Shown piece after piece: positions 1-9,853 of a stretch of DNA of 64,000 nt. A program made the translations under genes and the position numbers. Position 1 is the first letter of the stretch, and every line of letters starts with the position of its first letter. This DNA is from Lunularia cruciata (taxonomy: Eukaryota; Streptophyta; Marchantiopsida; Lunulariales; Lunulariaceae). The notes beneath the pieces were generated by a model. It had not been told where the DNA came from and made no database searches. It saw only the letters and a list, made by a program, of their open reading frames with translations. Location: assembly GCA_948567375.1 (NCBI GenBank), contig OX419755.1:53462291-53526290 (forward strand). Reading direction: 5' to 3'.

Positions 1-258
1 AGTAACTTGATTACTATGGTAATTAGTAACTTTGGTGTGTAACTATTTCACAAGTATATAAACAAGGGGTGAGGAGGTACCCATCATCCTTTCATTCGCA
101 ACTATCTCTTTCTCATTGAGTTCTTTAGTGAGCAATGTCTTGAGTCTTGGAGTGTTAGCCTTGGAAGAGTATGATGGATTTGGGGTTCCTTGCCTTCTTA
201 GTCCATGGTGCGCTACTATAATAACCATCAGAGGTTCATCTTGAGTGAGAGATAGGCC
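1..258 (+). mobile_element. Partial LTR of the young Ty3/gypsy family
   Basis: This stretch matches the last ~265 bp of the 10770-18601 element's LTR with scattered substitutions, and ends in the same GGC..CTCACA terminus. A TATA-like TATATAAAC lies at 55-63. The window edge cuts the left side. The sequence after 258 is not the primer-binding region seen after 11461, so this is a 3' LTR or solo LTR. It appears to sit inside the gag remnant of the next element. Confidence 0.85.
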
Positions 259-269
259 CACTCACAGGT

Positions 270-930
270 CAAGACCAAGTTATTGCAACCAAGGAATCAA
301 CATGTTCATCCAACCGCATGGCTTGCTCCAAGTGTTGTGGTTCTTGCATGGTTACCTCTAATTCAGTTCTTGACTTTAGGCTCCTCACAAATTGATCTAG
401 AGATTCACCTTCCAATATACTTGGAATTTACATGATGGTGTTTTGGAATTGCGTGATGTAACTTCTTACAGAGCCAATTTGTTTCAACTTTACCAACCTA
501 TCCCATGCATCTCGTGTGACATTTATAGCTTGGAACCAACTAATTATTGCACTCTTGAAATTTTCCCATGTCAAGATTGGTGCAACAATTTGTCATTCAA
601 CTTGCTCCACTCAAAATCTCCACCATAGCTTTGCTACTCCATCCAATTAGCTAGAAGCCAAGAGAATCTATTTTTGCTCATCTTGTAGATTGGTAGCTTC
701 AATGTAACATTCAAAATCAAACACAAAATTCTCCACTACACCTAAGAGATTCTTGCCTTCAAATACTTTGGGTTTAGGGAATTAAATTCAATCTTCTCCT
801 TCTCAAACTAGTACTCTCTCTATGTGCTCCTATTGTCGAAGCTCTTGTTCATCCAATAATTGATTAAGGTGCTTGATTTGTTGCTGCATAGTAAGGATAA
901 CCTCTGGCATTGCCGCCATGGTTGCTACTC
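270..930 (-). pseudogene. Decayed gag of a Ty3/gypsy-like retrotransposon
   Basis: Read on the minus strand from about 920, one frame gives a recognisable retrotransposon gag. A start segment MAAMPEVILTMQQQIKHL is followed by a capsid-like stretch (LDGVAKLWWRF, then TWENFKSAIISWFQ) and ESLDQFVRSLKSRTELE. At least six in-frame stops interrupt it, most explicable as C-to-T changes (CAG or CAA to TAG or TAA). It lies just inside the primer-binding site at 1176-1188. No protease, RT or integrase of this element is present; it is truncated near 260, where the LTR at 1-258 begins. Confidence 0.75.
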
Positions 931-1175
931 AATCACAACACCCCTAGTCTATCTAATTTATTAACACATAGAATCAACACGTCCACCATTATCCATAAGT
1001 TACAACCAGAAGCACCAAAGGTTCCTCAGATATGTGATCATATGCACAAAATCTTATCCAAAGCATGAGGTGATGAATTGTGTGAAATGATGCTTGGGTA
1101 TTACCTTGACACAAAATCCCAATGGTTTGGTGGAAGTGGATTTTTTGGTCCATAAATTCCATCCATCCCATTCTT

Positions 1176-1188
1176 GCTTTGATACCAA
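1176..1188 (-). other. Primer-binding site (initiator Met tRNA type)
   Basis: The minus strand reads TTGGTATCAAAGC. This closely matches the common plant retrotransposon primer-binding site TGGTATCAGAGC, complementary to the 3' end of initiator methionine tRNA. It directly abuts the LTR end at 1189 and precedes the gag remnant. Confidence 0.8.
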
Positions 1189-1614
1189 TGTAAAAGATCA
1201 AGATTGAGGAGCAGAATAAGAGAATGGAAACTCACATTGGGACACTTGAATTCGGGAACACTCAATATGCCTAGCATGAGCTTCAGCTTTGGTATTTATA
1301 GACATCATAAAAGGCTCTTGAGAAACTTCTCAAGAAGCTTCCTTGATCCACTTTCTTAGAGTGCAAGCCAAGTTAACCCTGAAGCTTCTCAAGAAGCTTC
1401 CTTCTAGAAGTCACTTACTTGGCATGCAAGCTAAGCTAGTTAGAAGCTTATAGAAGCTTCCTTCTAGAAACTACCTACTTGGGGTGCAAGTTAAGCTAGT
1501 TGTGAAGCTTTCCAAGAAGCTTCCTAGATACTTTTGGAATATTCTAGGCTAATTTGGCTTATTCTCTACTTCGTTAGCCTTACTAACTATGTCGCTAAGC
1601 TCCATATTGTTACA
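1189..1614 (-). mobile_element. LTR of the gag remnant, with heat-shock-element array
   Basis: In minus orientation the LTR starts TGTAACAATATGG at 1614 and ends CTTTTACA at 1189, so it has TG...CA ends and adjoins the primer-binding site. Its length is 426 bp. Between 1315 and 1560 it contains tandem ~60-bp units rich in GAAGCTTC and TTCTAGAA, the inverted GAA/TTC arrangement of heat-shock elements. The boundaries come from terminal dinucleotides and the PBS, because no second LTR is available for comparison. Confidence 0.7.
1315..1560. promoter_or_regulatory. Tandem heat-shock-element-like motifs in an LTR
   Basis: Inverted GAA/TTC modules recur in ~60-bp tandem units. GAAnnTTC pairs occur around 1322-1341, 1381-1400, 1443-1460 and 1504-1522. 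Perfect TTCTAGAA sites lie at 1402-1409 and 1462-1469, and GAATATTC is near 1537. The heat-shock factor consensus is alternating nGAAn and nTTCn. Heat responsiveness is inferred only from motif density. Confidence 0.6.
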
Positions 1615-2999
1615 GTTTAGGTCCTAATATGATTCTTTAGTTTTCAACATTTGGGAAGGTTTTTAGAAGTGCATTTAGGGAGAAAAGACCATGATTGGAG
1701 ATAAGCAAACAAGCTATGGTGTAGAAACCAGAAACATAAAATTTGAGCAAATATTAAGCAAGATATGATAGATTTAAGCAAGGAGAGTCTAATTCATATC
1801 CAAACATACAATTTGGAAGATTCCAAGAGTTTTATTACAACTTTGGGCAGGTTCCAAGAGTTCTATTAAAACTCTCAACTAGATTGGAGAGTTAATAAAA
1901 TTTTAATCATGTTGAGCCCAAGAAAATTTATGATTGAGTTCATCTCAAATATGATATGACCAATTAAGGTTGGAGTACTTGAAATCAAGGTGTTAAAGGT
2001 TGAGATTATGATCAAGTTTGGGGTTTTGGTCACATCTAAAGTTCTAGTTTGAATCAACCTACAAAACTTTTTAGTATGTTTGTGGCTAGGTTTTGTCCCT
2101 TTGTGAAAAAAAATTCATGTGAATTACTCAAATATAAAAATGAAGGCCTTGGATAAATTATAATTAGGTCTATAGAGCTCATAACTCAACCCAACTTGGA
2201 AATTGATCCACAACTAGGGATTGAGTCTATATCTAGATACAAACCTTCACAAAGGTTTAGAAAGAGGAATAACCAACAATGGTGGAATATATGATTGGCT
2301 CAAGGTTTATAGGTAGTTAGATCTGATGCAACAAATTCTATTGAAATATTGTTATGAGCTTTGAGCTTTAAGTAGTTATACTATCTTCAACTACAATTGA
2401 ATAACAATTCTCCTCATTGAAATTATGATTGAAAGAATGATAGCTTGTTGGAGTGTCCTTTAGTCTTTACTTGAATACCTAAGCCAAAACTCTAGAAAAA
2501 ATTGTGCAAGAATCAAGATTGGAGCCTGGATTAGGGTTTTAAAATTAAGATTTGAATTACAAAGTCAAGCCAAGTTTGAGATGTTTTCAAAAGAGCTTTA
2601 ATGGTTAGATTAAGCTCACTTTATATCTTTGGAAAGCCTAGTAAGATCTAGAAAATTTGAAGAAAAGATTTAGTAAATAAGTTATCATAATCTGAGTCTA
2701 GCAAATATTTCTTCACTAAAAGGCATATAGTTTTACTATTTGGAGAACATGTTGGAAGAAAAACTTGGAGAACATATTAAGAGTAGCTCTTGGATAGATT
2801 AAGGAGGCTATGAAGCACATGTTTACCAAAATTATAAAGAGTTATTGTTAAGTTGCTTGTGTTTTGATCCTTTATGTGCTTTGCATGCTTGACTATATAC
2901 CCAATTGGTTTGGATTTGTGTGCAAGAATTGCACTTAATTTCCTTCCCTCTAGGTGTGCTATGTATTTCTTCTTGGCAATGTATCATGCGTATAAACAT
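1615..2999. other. AT-rich sequence without recognisable gene
   Basis: No coding frame longer than about 60 codons and no conserved motif was recognised. It is probably old repeat-derived DNA between two retroelement remnants. Confidence 0.5.
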
Positions 3000-3664
3000 T
3001 GCTACACAACATACATCACTACACAACATACGTCGCTGTCAACATCATACACTATAGAAGTACAACTCACACATAAGTCATACATAGATTGTAAAGTGCC
3101 ACAATAATCAAATTGTTTACCACTCTCAACTCAACTCAACTTAGATCAGTACTTGATCTGTCACTCTATAAATTGTCAACAACTGGGCATTGATTACAAT
3201 CAAGCCACACCTACTCTAGCTAAGAGAATCCAGGTGACGCTTTCCAGCCTTTGTCCACCATAGCTAGGAACTCAAAGGCTCAACATCAGAGAAGTGAGCT
3301 CTCTGGAGCTGCACTTTGAAATTATACCTCCTGGACTCAAGCTAGGTCTAAACCCTAACGGTCCCGCTGACGGCACACTCAACGGTGCAAATGGTGCAAA
3401 GTGATGGTGGGCGGCCCCACCGTGAAGTTAGTACCCCAAACACAAAATCTGACCGTCAAAAAATAGTCTTTGAGAAACTACTGAAATAACTCTAACTATT
3501 ATCACTAGAACTCTAGTGTTTGAGCAATCTAGATGCAACACTACAAATGGCGTGACAACTATCGTGCATATATACATTGCTACACAACATACATCGCTGT
3601 CAACATCATACACTATAGAAGTACAACTCACACATAAGTCATACATAGACTCTAAAGTGCCACA
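3000..3664 (-). repeat. Left LTR of the methyltransferase-bearing element, with duplicated end
   Basis: The 3105-3557 segment is a direct repeat of the composite right copy (10719-10769, 18602-18694, 20956-21266). The adjoining 3558-3664 runs to GTGCCACA and then a polypurine tract on the minus strand (GGGGGGTG), so the LTR probably starts TGTGGCAC at 3664. A ~105-bp block at 3000-3104 repeats 3558-3664, as if a second LTR start were fused next to this LTR. The right copy lacks the 3558-3664 part. Confidence 0.65.
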
Positions 3665-3665
3665 A

Positions 3666-3676
3666 TCACCCCCCTA
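3666..3676 (-). other. Polypurine tract of the old gypsy element
   Basis: The minus strand reads AATTAGGGGGGTGA immediately upstream of the LTR start TGTGGCAC. This is the expected position for the plus-strand priming site of an LTR retrotransposon. Confidence 0.65.
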
Positions 3677-3833
3677 ATTGGTGGTTAGGTCCCTCTAACT
3701 CTAGATAGCCATCTACTCCAAGTATATGGTATACCCTATGATGGGCAAAGATCAAGAGGCCGAGTGCTATGGAGCCCTATCGTTAGTCGCCTATCTGCAA
3801 TCTATACCATATAAAGAATGAACTAGCTATAGG

Positions 3834-4097
3834 TTAAATACATCTAGGACATAACCATTGTCCCTGAGGAACCATCATGAGGGGAGGAGTCATACGTGCC
3901 ATATGCCATCCTCTCAAATAGCTATCACACACTAACATAGTAGTAGCTCCACCAAAAGAGCCACATAACATACACCTCAAGCCTGCACGTACAAGTGCCA
4001 AGCTTGGGTCCATATAACCATCAATGTTTGGGAGGTGGCATGGCACACATTTGCGTACATGATCCTTCCAAACAACACCATCACGTCCTTCTAACAC
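3834..4097 (-). pseudogene. C-terminal PHD-finger-like domain of the gypsy polyprotein
   Basis: An 87-codon open stretch ends in a pattern with PHD zinc-finger spacing. Residues are numbered from the Met at 4097: C42-x2-C45-x11-C57-x2-Y60-x4-H65-x2-R68-x14-C83-x2-C86, with the aromatic W81 two residues before C83. Y60 and R68 stand where PHD fingers have zinc-binding cysteines; each is one base from a Cys codon. PHD fingers commonly bind histone H3 tails. The domain follows the integrase remnant on the same strand. The 4100-4420 linker also has stops. No intact function is expected now. Confidence 0.7.
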
Positions 4098-4399
4098 AAG
4101 GACTCCAAATGGAAAACCTCATGCACTCTCAAGATAGTACAGCCTATCAAAACATCAAGTGTCATTGGCATAGTCTCTTGTAGATATACATAGTCTCTTG
4201 GATGAAATCAACAGATCGAGGGTCTATATAACCTCCTCCACAAATGGTAGCATAGCATAGAGTATCTATATGTTGAGCAATTGCCTAGTTCTCAAAGGCC
4301 ATTGGCATCACTCTTCAAAAGATCTCTGCCCGCTGAGAACATGCGCTCATCCATACATCGGGGTCATCCAAGTCCAAAACTACAATAGCATCTCGACAA

Positions 4400-5515
4400 A
4401 TAGCTGCAAGTAAATTTGGATCTCATCCATAGAGTAGAAAGTACAGAGAGAAGGATGCTAAGGAGGCTTGCCGGCTGAACCGATAGCCCATGGCCAACCA
4501 AGGTAATTGGAGATCCCAATCTCCCAAGTGGCCTCTTTGCAAACCATACTTTTGCAATCCTCTCTTCACCATCTGAACCACTCTCTTTGCTAAGCCATCT
4601 GCCTCAAGGTGATCTCGAGAGGTAGTACGGTGATCAATCACAAAAAAAAGCCTTGTCACACAAGACCTGAAACTCCCCCAAGAACTCTGTACCCTGATCA
4701 GTCAAAACCTCAGCTTGTGCACCAAAATGATTAAGAACTCGATTCAAGAACAAGTAAGTTGTCCCTTCACTAGACTTGTCAGGAAGTGCCACCAACTCAA
4801 TCTACTTGGAGAAGTGCTCCACCATCACCAAAACATACCGATGATGTCTCACAATCAGCGGTAAAGGTCCAGCAAAGTCCAAACTCCAACGGTAACCCAA
4901 TCCCATGATAGGTAATGGGTGTAACTGTGGTGTGAGAGCATTGAATGATGCTATAACTCGGTCACAAACCACACATCTGGCAACAAATTGTTATACCTTA
5001 GTCTGCATACCATGCCGCCAATAATGGCTCTAGAGTAAGCTATATGTACGCTTTACTCCAAAATGTCCTAGCTCCTCATGAGCATGATGGACCAACTATG
5101 GTCTTTGAGATGGAAGTGGTACTACTCACATTCTACCATCCTCCCATACACGCAAAAGGTGTCTGCCTTCCAATCTGAACCATCTAGTTTGTTGAAGAAC
5201 ATGGTCTCTCTCCTTGGCCCCAACTATGCCACCTACAACACTAGTGCAAAGATAGTCCATCACTAAGACATCATCATGAATGTCTTGCTGAACTGTACCA
5301 ATATCTTCACTCTCCAAATCTGTGACCTCAATAACTCCTCTTGTATATGCTGAGAGAGATACCACCAAAGCCTCTAAAAATATACATAGAAAGGCAAATG
5401 CATGCCAACCTGGTATCATCTCCTCATCTGTCTCACCATGCCAATGTGCTCCGGTCTGATCTTCTTGGCTAGGATAAGGGTTTCTACTCAACCCATCTGC
5501 ATCACGGTTCACCAC
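4400..5515 (-). pseudogene. Integrase remnant of the old gypsy element
   Basis: The minus strand encodes fragments typical of Ty3/gypsy integrase. A post-RNase H linker (NRDADGLSRNP) leads to a zinc-binding region near 5.0 kb, a decayed catalytic core, and the downstream stretch with ADGLAKRVVQMVKRGL and GDWDLQLPWLAMGYRFS near 4.45-4.6 kb. Numerous stops are present. The strand and position between RNase H and the PHD-like domain fit one ancestral polyprotein. Confidence 0.75.
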
Positions 5516-5539
5516 TCCAAGTTTGTGAACAACCGTGAA

Positions 5540-5920
5540 ATCATACTCCTATAAAATCAGAGCCCATCATGCAAGCTTCCTTGAAAGCTTGTCGGACTCC
5601 ATCAACCACTTCAGTGGCTGATGATCAGTGATAAGAGTGAAGGGGTTACCAAATAGGTAACATTGGAAATGTGCTACTGCCCAAATTGCTACCAAATACT
5701 CTCCCTCATATAGACTATATTTCACCTCCGCTGAATTTTTGGAGCAACTAGCATATGCCACCACAAACTCCTTCCCCTCATCATCATGCTAGGTAAGCAC
5801 TGCTCCAAGCCCCAACACACTCCAATCAGAATGAACTTGAAATGGTTGTCCTCTGATCGGTCTCCTCAAAATAGGAGCAGATGTCAACCTCTCCTTGAGC
5901 TCTACAAAAGCTCTCTCCTG
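5540..5920 (-). pseudogene. RNase H remnant of the old gypsy element
   Basis: The minus strand reads a gypsy RNase H. It includes GAVLTQHDDEGKEFVVAYAS, YSLYEGEYLVAIWAVAHF and ITDHQPLKWLMESDKL, in the usual order after RT. The first catalytic Asp region reads VHSDWS, as in many gypsy elements. It is interrupted by few stops and adjoins the linker and integrase. Confidence 0.8.
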
Positions 5921-5929
5921 CTTATCTCC

Positions 5930-6750
5930 CTAACACCACTCTTGTGTAAGCTTGGTCAGCTTTGTCAAGGCCTTGGCAATGACACTAAATCCTCTAACAT
6001 AGTGGCAATAGAAGTTTGCCCACCCAAGGAATGCTTGCACTCTGCTCACATCCGTAGGCCAAGGAATATGTGGAATAGCCTCCACCTTGGTCTGCTGAAC
6101 ACCAAGTCCTCCGAGGTAGATAATGTGATCCAAATACTCAACCTGCTCATGGAAGAACTTACACTTCCCAAGATGTAATTTGAGTCCATGAGATCTCAAC
6201 CTCTCAAACACCTCCAACAACTGTCCCTCATGCTCCTCCACAGTAGTGCTATAGACCAAAATGTCATCAATATAGCACCAAGCAAAATCCAATCCAGCTA
6301 GGATCCTATCTATGACCCTCTAGAACTCAGCAAAGCGTTCTTTAACCCAAACGGTAAGAACCTCCGTTGATATAACACATCCTTGCCATGAGGATCAATA
6401 GCCCAAAATGGTGTCTTGGACTTATCCTCCTCCCTAATTGGCAACTAATGATATCCCGCTTGAAGATCCAAAGTAATGAAGACCTTTGCATGCCCAATTG
6501 CATCAAAAATCTCCTCTAGTGTAAGCATGGCATACCAATCAGCCCTAGTTTGTTGGTTGATAGGACAGTAATCTCCACACATCCGCCTATCTGTGTAGTT
6601 GCCATGCATATCCTTCTTGGCTGGCATCACTATCGCTGATGCATACTCTCCATGTGAAATCTTCACCAAACCAGCCTCAAAAAGGTCACTACTCCGGCTC
6701 TGAATCAATATCTTCTCCATCTCACTATCATCTCTCCATCTCCATCTCCA
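5930..6750 (-). pseudogene. Reverse transcriptase remnant of the old gypsy element
   Basis: Two open stretches cover the RT fingers and palm: VMPAKKDMHGNYTDRRMCGD, then FITLDLQAGYH, and a C-terminal part starting at 6292 with the catalytic YIDDI (codons 6263-6274), LGKCKFFHEQVEYL and VQAFLGWANFYCHYVRGFS. A gap with stops and a probable frameshift separates them near 6300-6440. The element would need only a few repairs here, but it is non-functional as it stands. Confidence 0.85.
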
Positions 6751-7317
6751 TTGATAAGGACATCAGAAAATTGGTGTATTACTAGTCAGCTCAATCCGTA
6801 TACCAGGTCACTTTAGAGCACACAAATCCTTCATACTGAAGGCAAAACAACTTGTGTTGCTCCTCAAGAACCTCCAAACCCTCAGTCTTTTCTCTCCAGT
6901 AAGCTTGGGCCAAGATCTGGCTCCCAAGTATCCTCTCTATTTGTAGTAGGAGTGGAAGACGTACTGACTGGCTGCTACATTGGGCCCTTGGGAGCAATAG
7001 TGTCATGCCCCCAACCAATAGAGGTCTCAACCTCTGTGTGAAAAACTCTCTCCACTCTAGCTGCAAGCTCCACACATCCTAGCTGCATCCCATGTGGACC
7101 AAGGGTGTAATCCAAGTAGCTCACGCTCACTTGGATGGACTCCAAGTAGACCACTCTCCCTAGTAGCTACTGGATGTGTCCCAAGAATACCATGCCCACT
7201 CTGTCTATCATCCCCAGCATATGCCTGAATCGTCTCAATAGGCACAAGACTCACAAGTGTCCAAGTGGTGATGCCTATCAAGCACATCCTACGCTACTCT
7301 ACCAAGCCAAGCCTCAC

Positions 7318-8265
7318 AATCTAGGTCAAACAATTCAGGTCCATAGCTTGACCTAACACCTGACGCCCCGATGCCTCTAACACTACTGGAATAGCGGTAA
7401 TACCGATGCAAAAACCCATTGCCCGCTCTCTCTCATCAACGTTGTGCTCCACCAACTGCTATAACTGTGAGTCCCAAACAAGTCCATGTCCTCTCTCTCA
7501 AAAAGCATGAGAGCATAGGAAACTCATGAGTGTAGGAAATGCGGCTTTAGGCTATCCAACTAGGTTCACCACTGCCATAGGTGACCTATTAGCCACTACC
7601 ACTGTTTGAGACTGACACCCAACATCCAAGATATCATCAACAAGGATGTGGTCAAGTCATTGAATCCCATCATAAGCACGCTGTAGAACCTCTTTGGATA
7701 AGAGGTTCGTCCACCAAATACAAAGACGATACGCCCGTGATCCCACTCTGGCTGCATCTAACAATACAGCAGGTCCTATCCAAGAATGGACCTGATGTGT
7801 ACTCGCCACCATTATGGTGCAAGAATCATCCATTAGAGGAATGTTCTCCAAAAGGTAAGCTGGAGAAACAAACTGCTGAGCCTGGAGATGTTGTAGTATC
7901 CATAGCATCTCCAAAAACACACCAGAACAAGGATCTTGAAGACCCAAACCTCTACTAGCACGTGTATGTCCTTGACATGGCCATCATGAAATCACCAAGT
8001 GAATAGGCCCATGTCTCTCCAGATCATGCGTCTCCTATAAGGAAATGTTTGCTGGTAGGGCCTCTTGGTAACCTTTGATTGTTGACATCGGTAATAACTC
8101 CTGATATTGATAGGCCAAGTGTGCCACATGATGTAGAGAGACTCGCCTAGCAGTCTTATCTCTCTCTACATACAAGTACCTCTGTACTTATATACTTGCC
8201 TATAATACCGCAGCTAGTCCGGTGCTAATCCCACCGAACAACTCCAATAGACACATCCCCTCTAT
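7318..8265 (-). pseudogene. C5-cytosine DNA methyltransferase-like domain inside a gypsy polyprotein
   Basis: One minus-strand frame, with about ten stops but no frameshift, carries the C5-methyltransferase motifs in canonical order. Motif I is LELFGGISTGL (8221-8247), the SAM-binding loop. A YVERD acidic strand follows. Motif IV is WPCQG with the catalytic Cys (7969-7983), then the RGLGLQDP continuation. Motif VI is LLENIPL (7840-7854). Motif VIII is SRAYRLCIWWTN (7705-7740). A motif IX-like stretch is DERERAMGF (7411-7437), and a motif X-like stretch is RQVLGQAMD (7339-7365). Order I-IV-VI-VIII-IX-X differs from the permuted plant DRM enzymes. It lies between the gag-like region and RT of the same element, on the same strand. 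The family methylates cytosine C5 in DNA; this copy cannot make full-length protein. Confidence 0.8.
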
Positions 8266-8399
8266 TGGATACTGCCAAGCAATCACCAACAAGCAACACC
8301 ACTACTCACTAGCTATTATTGACCCAAAAAATGAAGGTAAGGGTCTAACTCCACTAGGCCCTCCACTTGCTCCATAGGATCTAGGCTGTCCACCCTGTC

Positions 8400-9526
8400 C
8401 TCAAAAACCGATTGGGCATGGTGCACTCTGCTGCACTCTAGAAGAAGTCACAATTGTGGATGAGGTCTCCCTACCAAATCCAGATGTCACCACTCTCTCC
8501 TCCACCATGTTGAGCTCAATACGCTCAGCCAAACCAAAGAGTATTGCCAAAGTGAGCGAAGTAGCCTACAACAATGTAGCATCACAATCTCTACGTCGCA
8601 ACTCCTTGTCCAATATCCCATACCAAAATTGGACTGCCTGGGCCTTAGTAACTCCCTAAGTGAAACTAATCAACCACCTCATGTGAGTGTATGCCTTGTG
8701 TAGGCTCTCTCCAGCCTTCTGCTGGAACTCCTACAAGCTCCTCAGCTTGTTAGTCCGCACTCCTTGGTAGTTTTGCCTCAAATACAGGAAGAACGCCACC
8801 ATGGGGTTAAACCTTGGTACCACACCACCTCCTGCAACGGTACTTCCACTTGTTGTAGCACTTTCTCTAGCAAGTGCACTATCCCACTAGCTCCACTAAC
8901 ACTACTTGAGCTAGAACTCATAGGTATAGCCAATCTACTCTTGGCCACCAAACTTGAAGTGATAAGAGACATAGTTTGGAGACCAATACTGTCTCCATAA
9001 CTTGATCTCCTCCAAATGAGCTCTCTTGAACTGATGGTAGTCATCCATTGGTAGACTCTAAATGCTGAAACAACCCTTTCCATGCCATGAAAGGTGTAAA
9101 CAAAGTCGGGTTCCGCATCTGTTGTAGATCACACCAACTATTGAACTCTTAGATGAAGTCATCCAACTCAGTGGTACCCACTCTACCAAAGTGTTAATGC
9201 CTATGGCGTGTGGAGGCCCCATAAATCTTGTCCATGTTCCACAACAACAGTGCAAACACACCAAGTGCACTCTCAAGTGAATCAACTCCTGTGTCAAACT
9301 CCAACTTAGAGTCAATCTCCTCCCTCATTGGGACCTGAGATACAAGCTGATACCGAGTACCACTCCAAGTAAACCCACTGCGTATTGTAGGGCTATCTCC
9401 TCTGGAATCCCCAAAGAACTCCGTCATGACAAAGTAACCGCAACCGCAAACTGCAAGAGCAAACCGGAACCACAAACTGTAACCGCAAGTCGCAACCACA
9501 AGTACCCCACCAAGTGCCAACACCAA
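8400..9526 (-). pseudogene. Gag-like region of the old gypsy element
   Basis: Upstream of the methyltransferase domain, the minus strand shows decayed open stretches: a start-like MTEFFGDSRGDSPTIRSG near 9425, then FNSWCDLQQMRNPTLFTPF, and a region rich in Ser/Gly before 8.4 kb. The position right after the leader and before the enzymatic domains, plus a capsid-like W/F pattern, suggests gag. No clear CCHC zinc knuckle survives, so the call rests mainly on context. Confidence 0.5.
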
Positions 9527-9839
9527 CTAAGCACCACTCACTAATGTAACTCTAACCAAGATAACTACACTAGGGGAAAGACAACCTGTAACCTGCCATC
9601 ACAACACGCACTCTCATGGTCTGCAAGTCATCACTTCTTGCCTCACCGGAGAGAAACAAAGATAGTCTAACTGGTCATCACTCCAACCTCACTACCAAGA
9701 GCACACTAGAGCACCAATGCTCAAAAGTCAAGGCACTTCACACAAACATGGTGCACAAATAGGAAGTAGAGAATGGAGAGGGTCCAATCACAAGAAATCT
9801 AAACAAAATCCCTCCATCTCATAAAACAACATGAGACTA

Positions 9840-9851
9840 ACTCTGCCACCA
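9840..9851 (-). other. Probable primer-binding site of the old gypsy element
   Basis: The minus strand reads TGGTGGCAGAGT, matching 9 of 12 positions of the initiator-Met tRNA type site TGGTATCAGAGC. It lies just upstream of the gag-like region. If correct, the upstream LTR starts near 9854 and continues through the nested insertions to 21266. An alternative is a decayed site near 10710. Confidence 0.45.
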
Positions 9852-9853
9852 TT

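Noticed and set aside
7318..8265. Host methyltransferase gene captured as a separate insertion
   Set aside because: No flanking duplication or separate element ends were seen, and the frame continues without a shift between gag-like and RT regions. It remains possible until other copies are compared.
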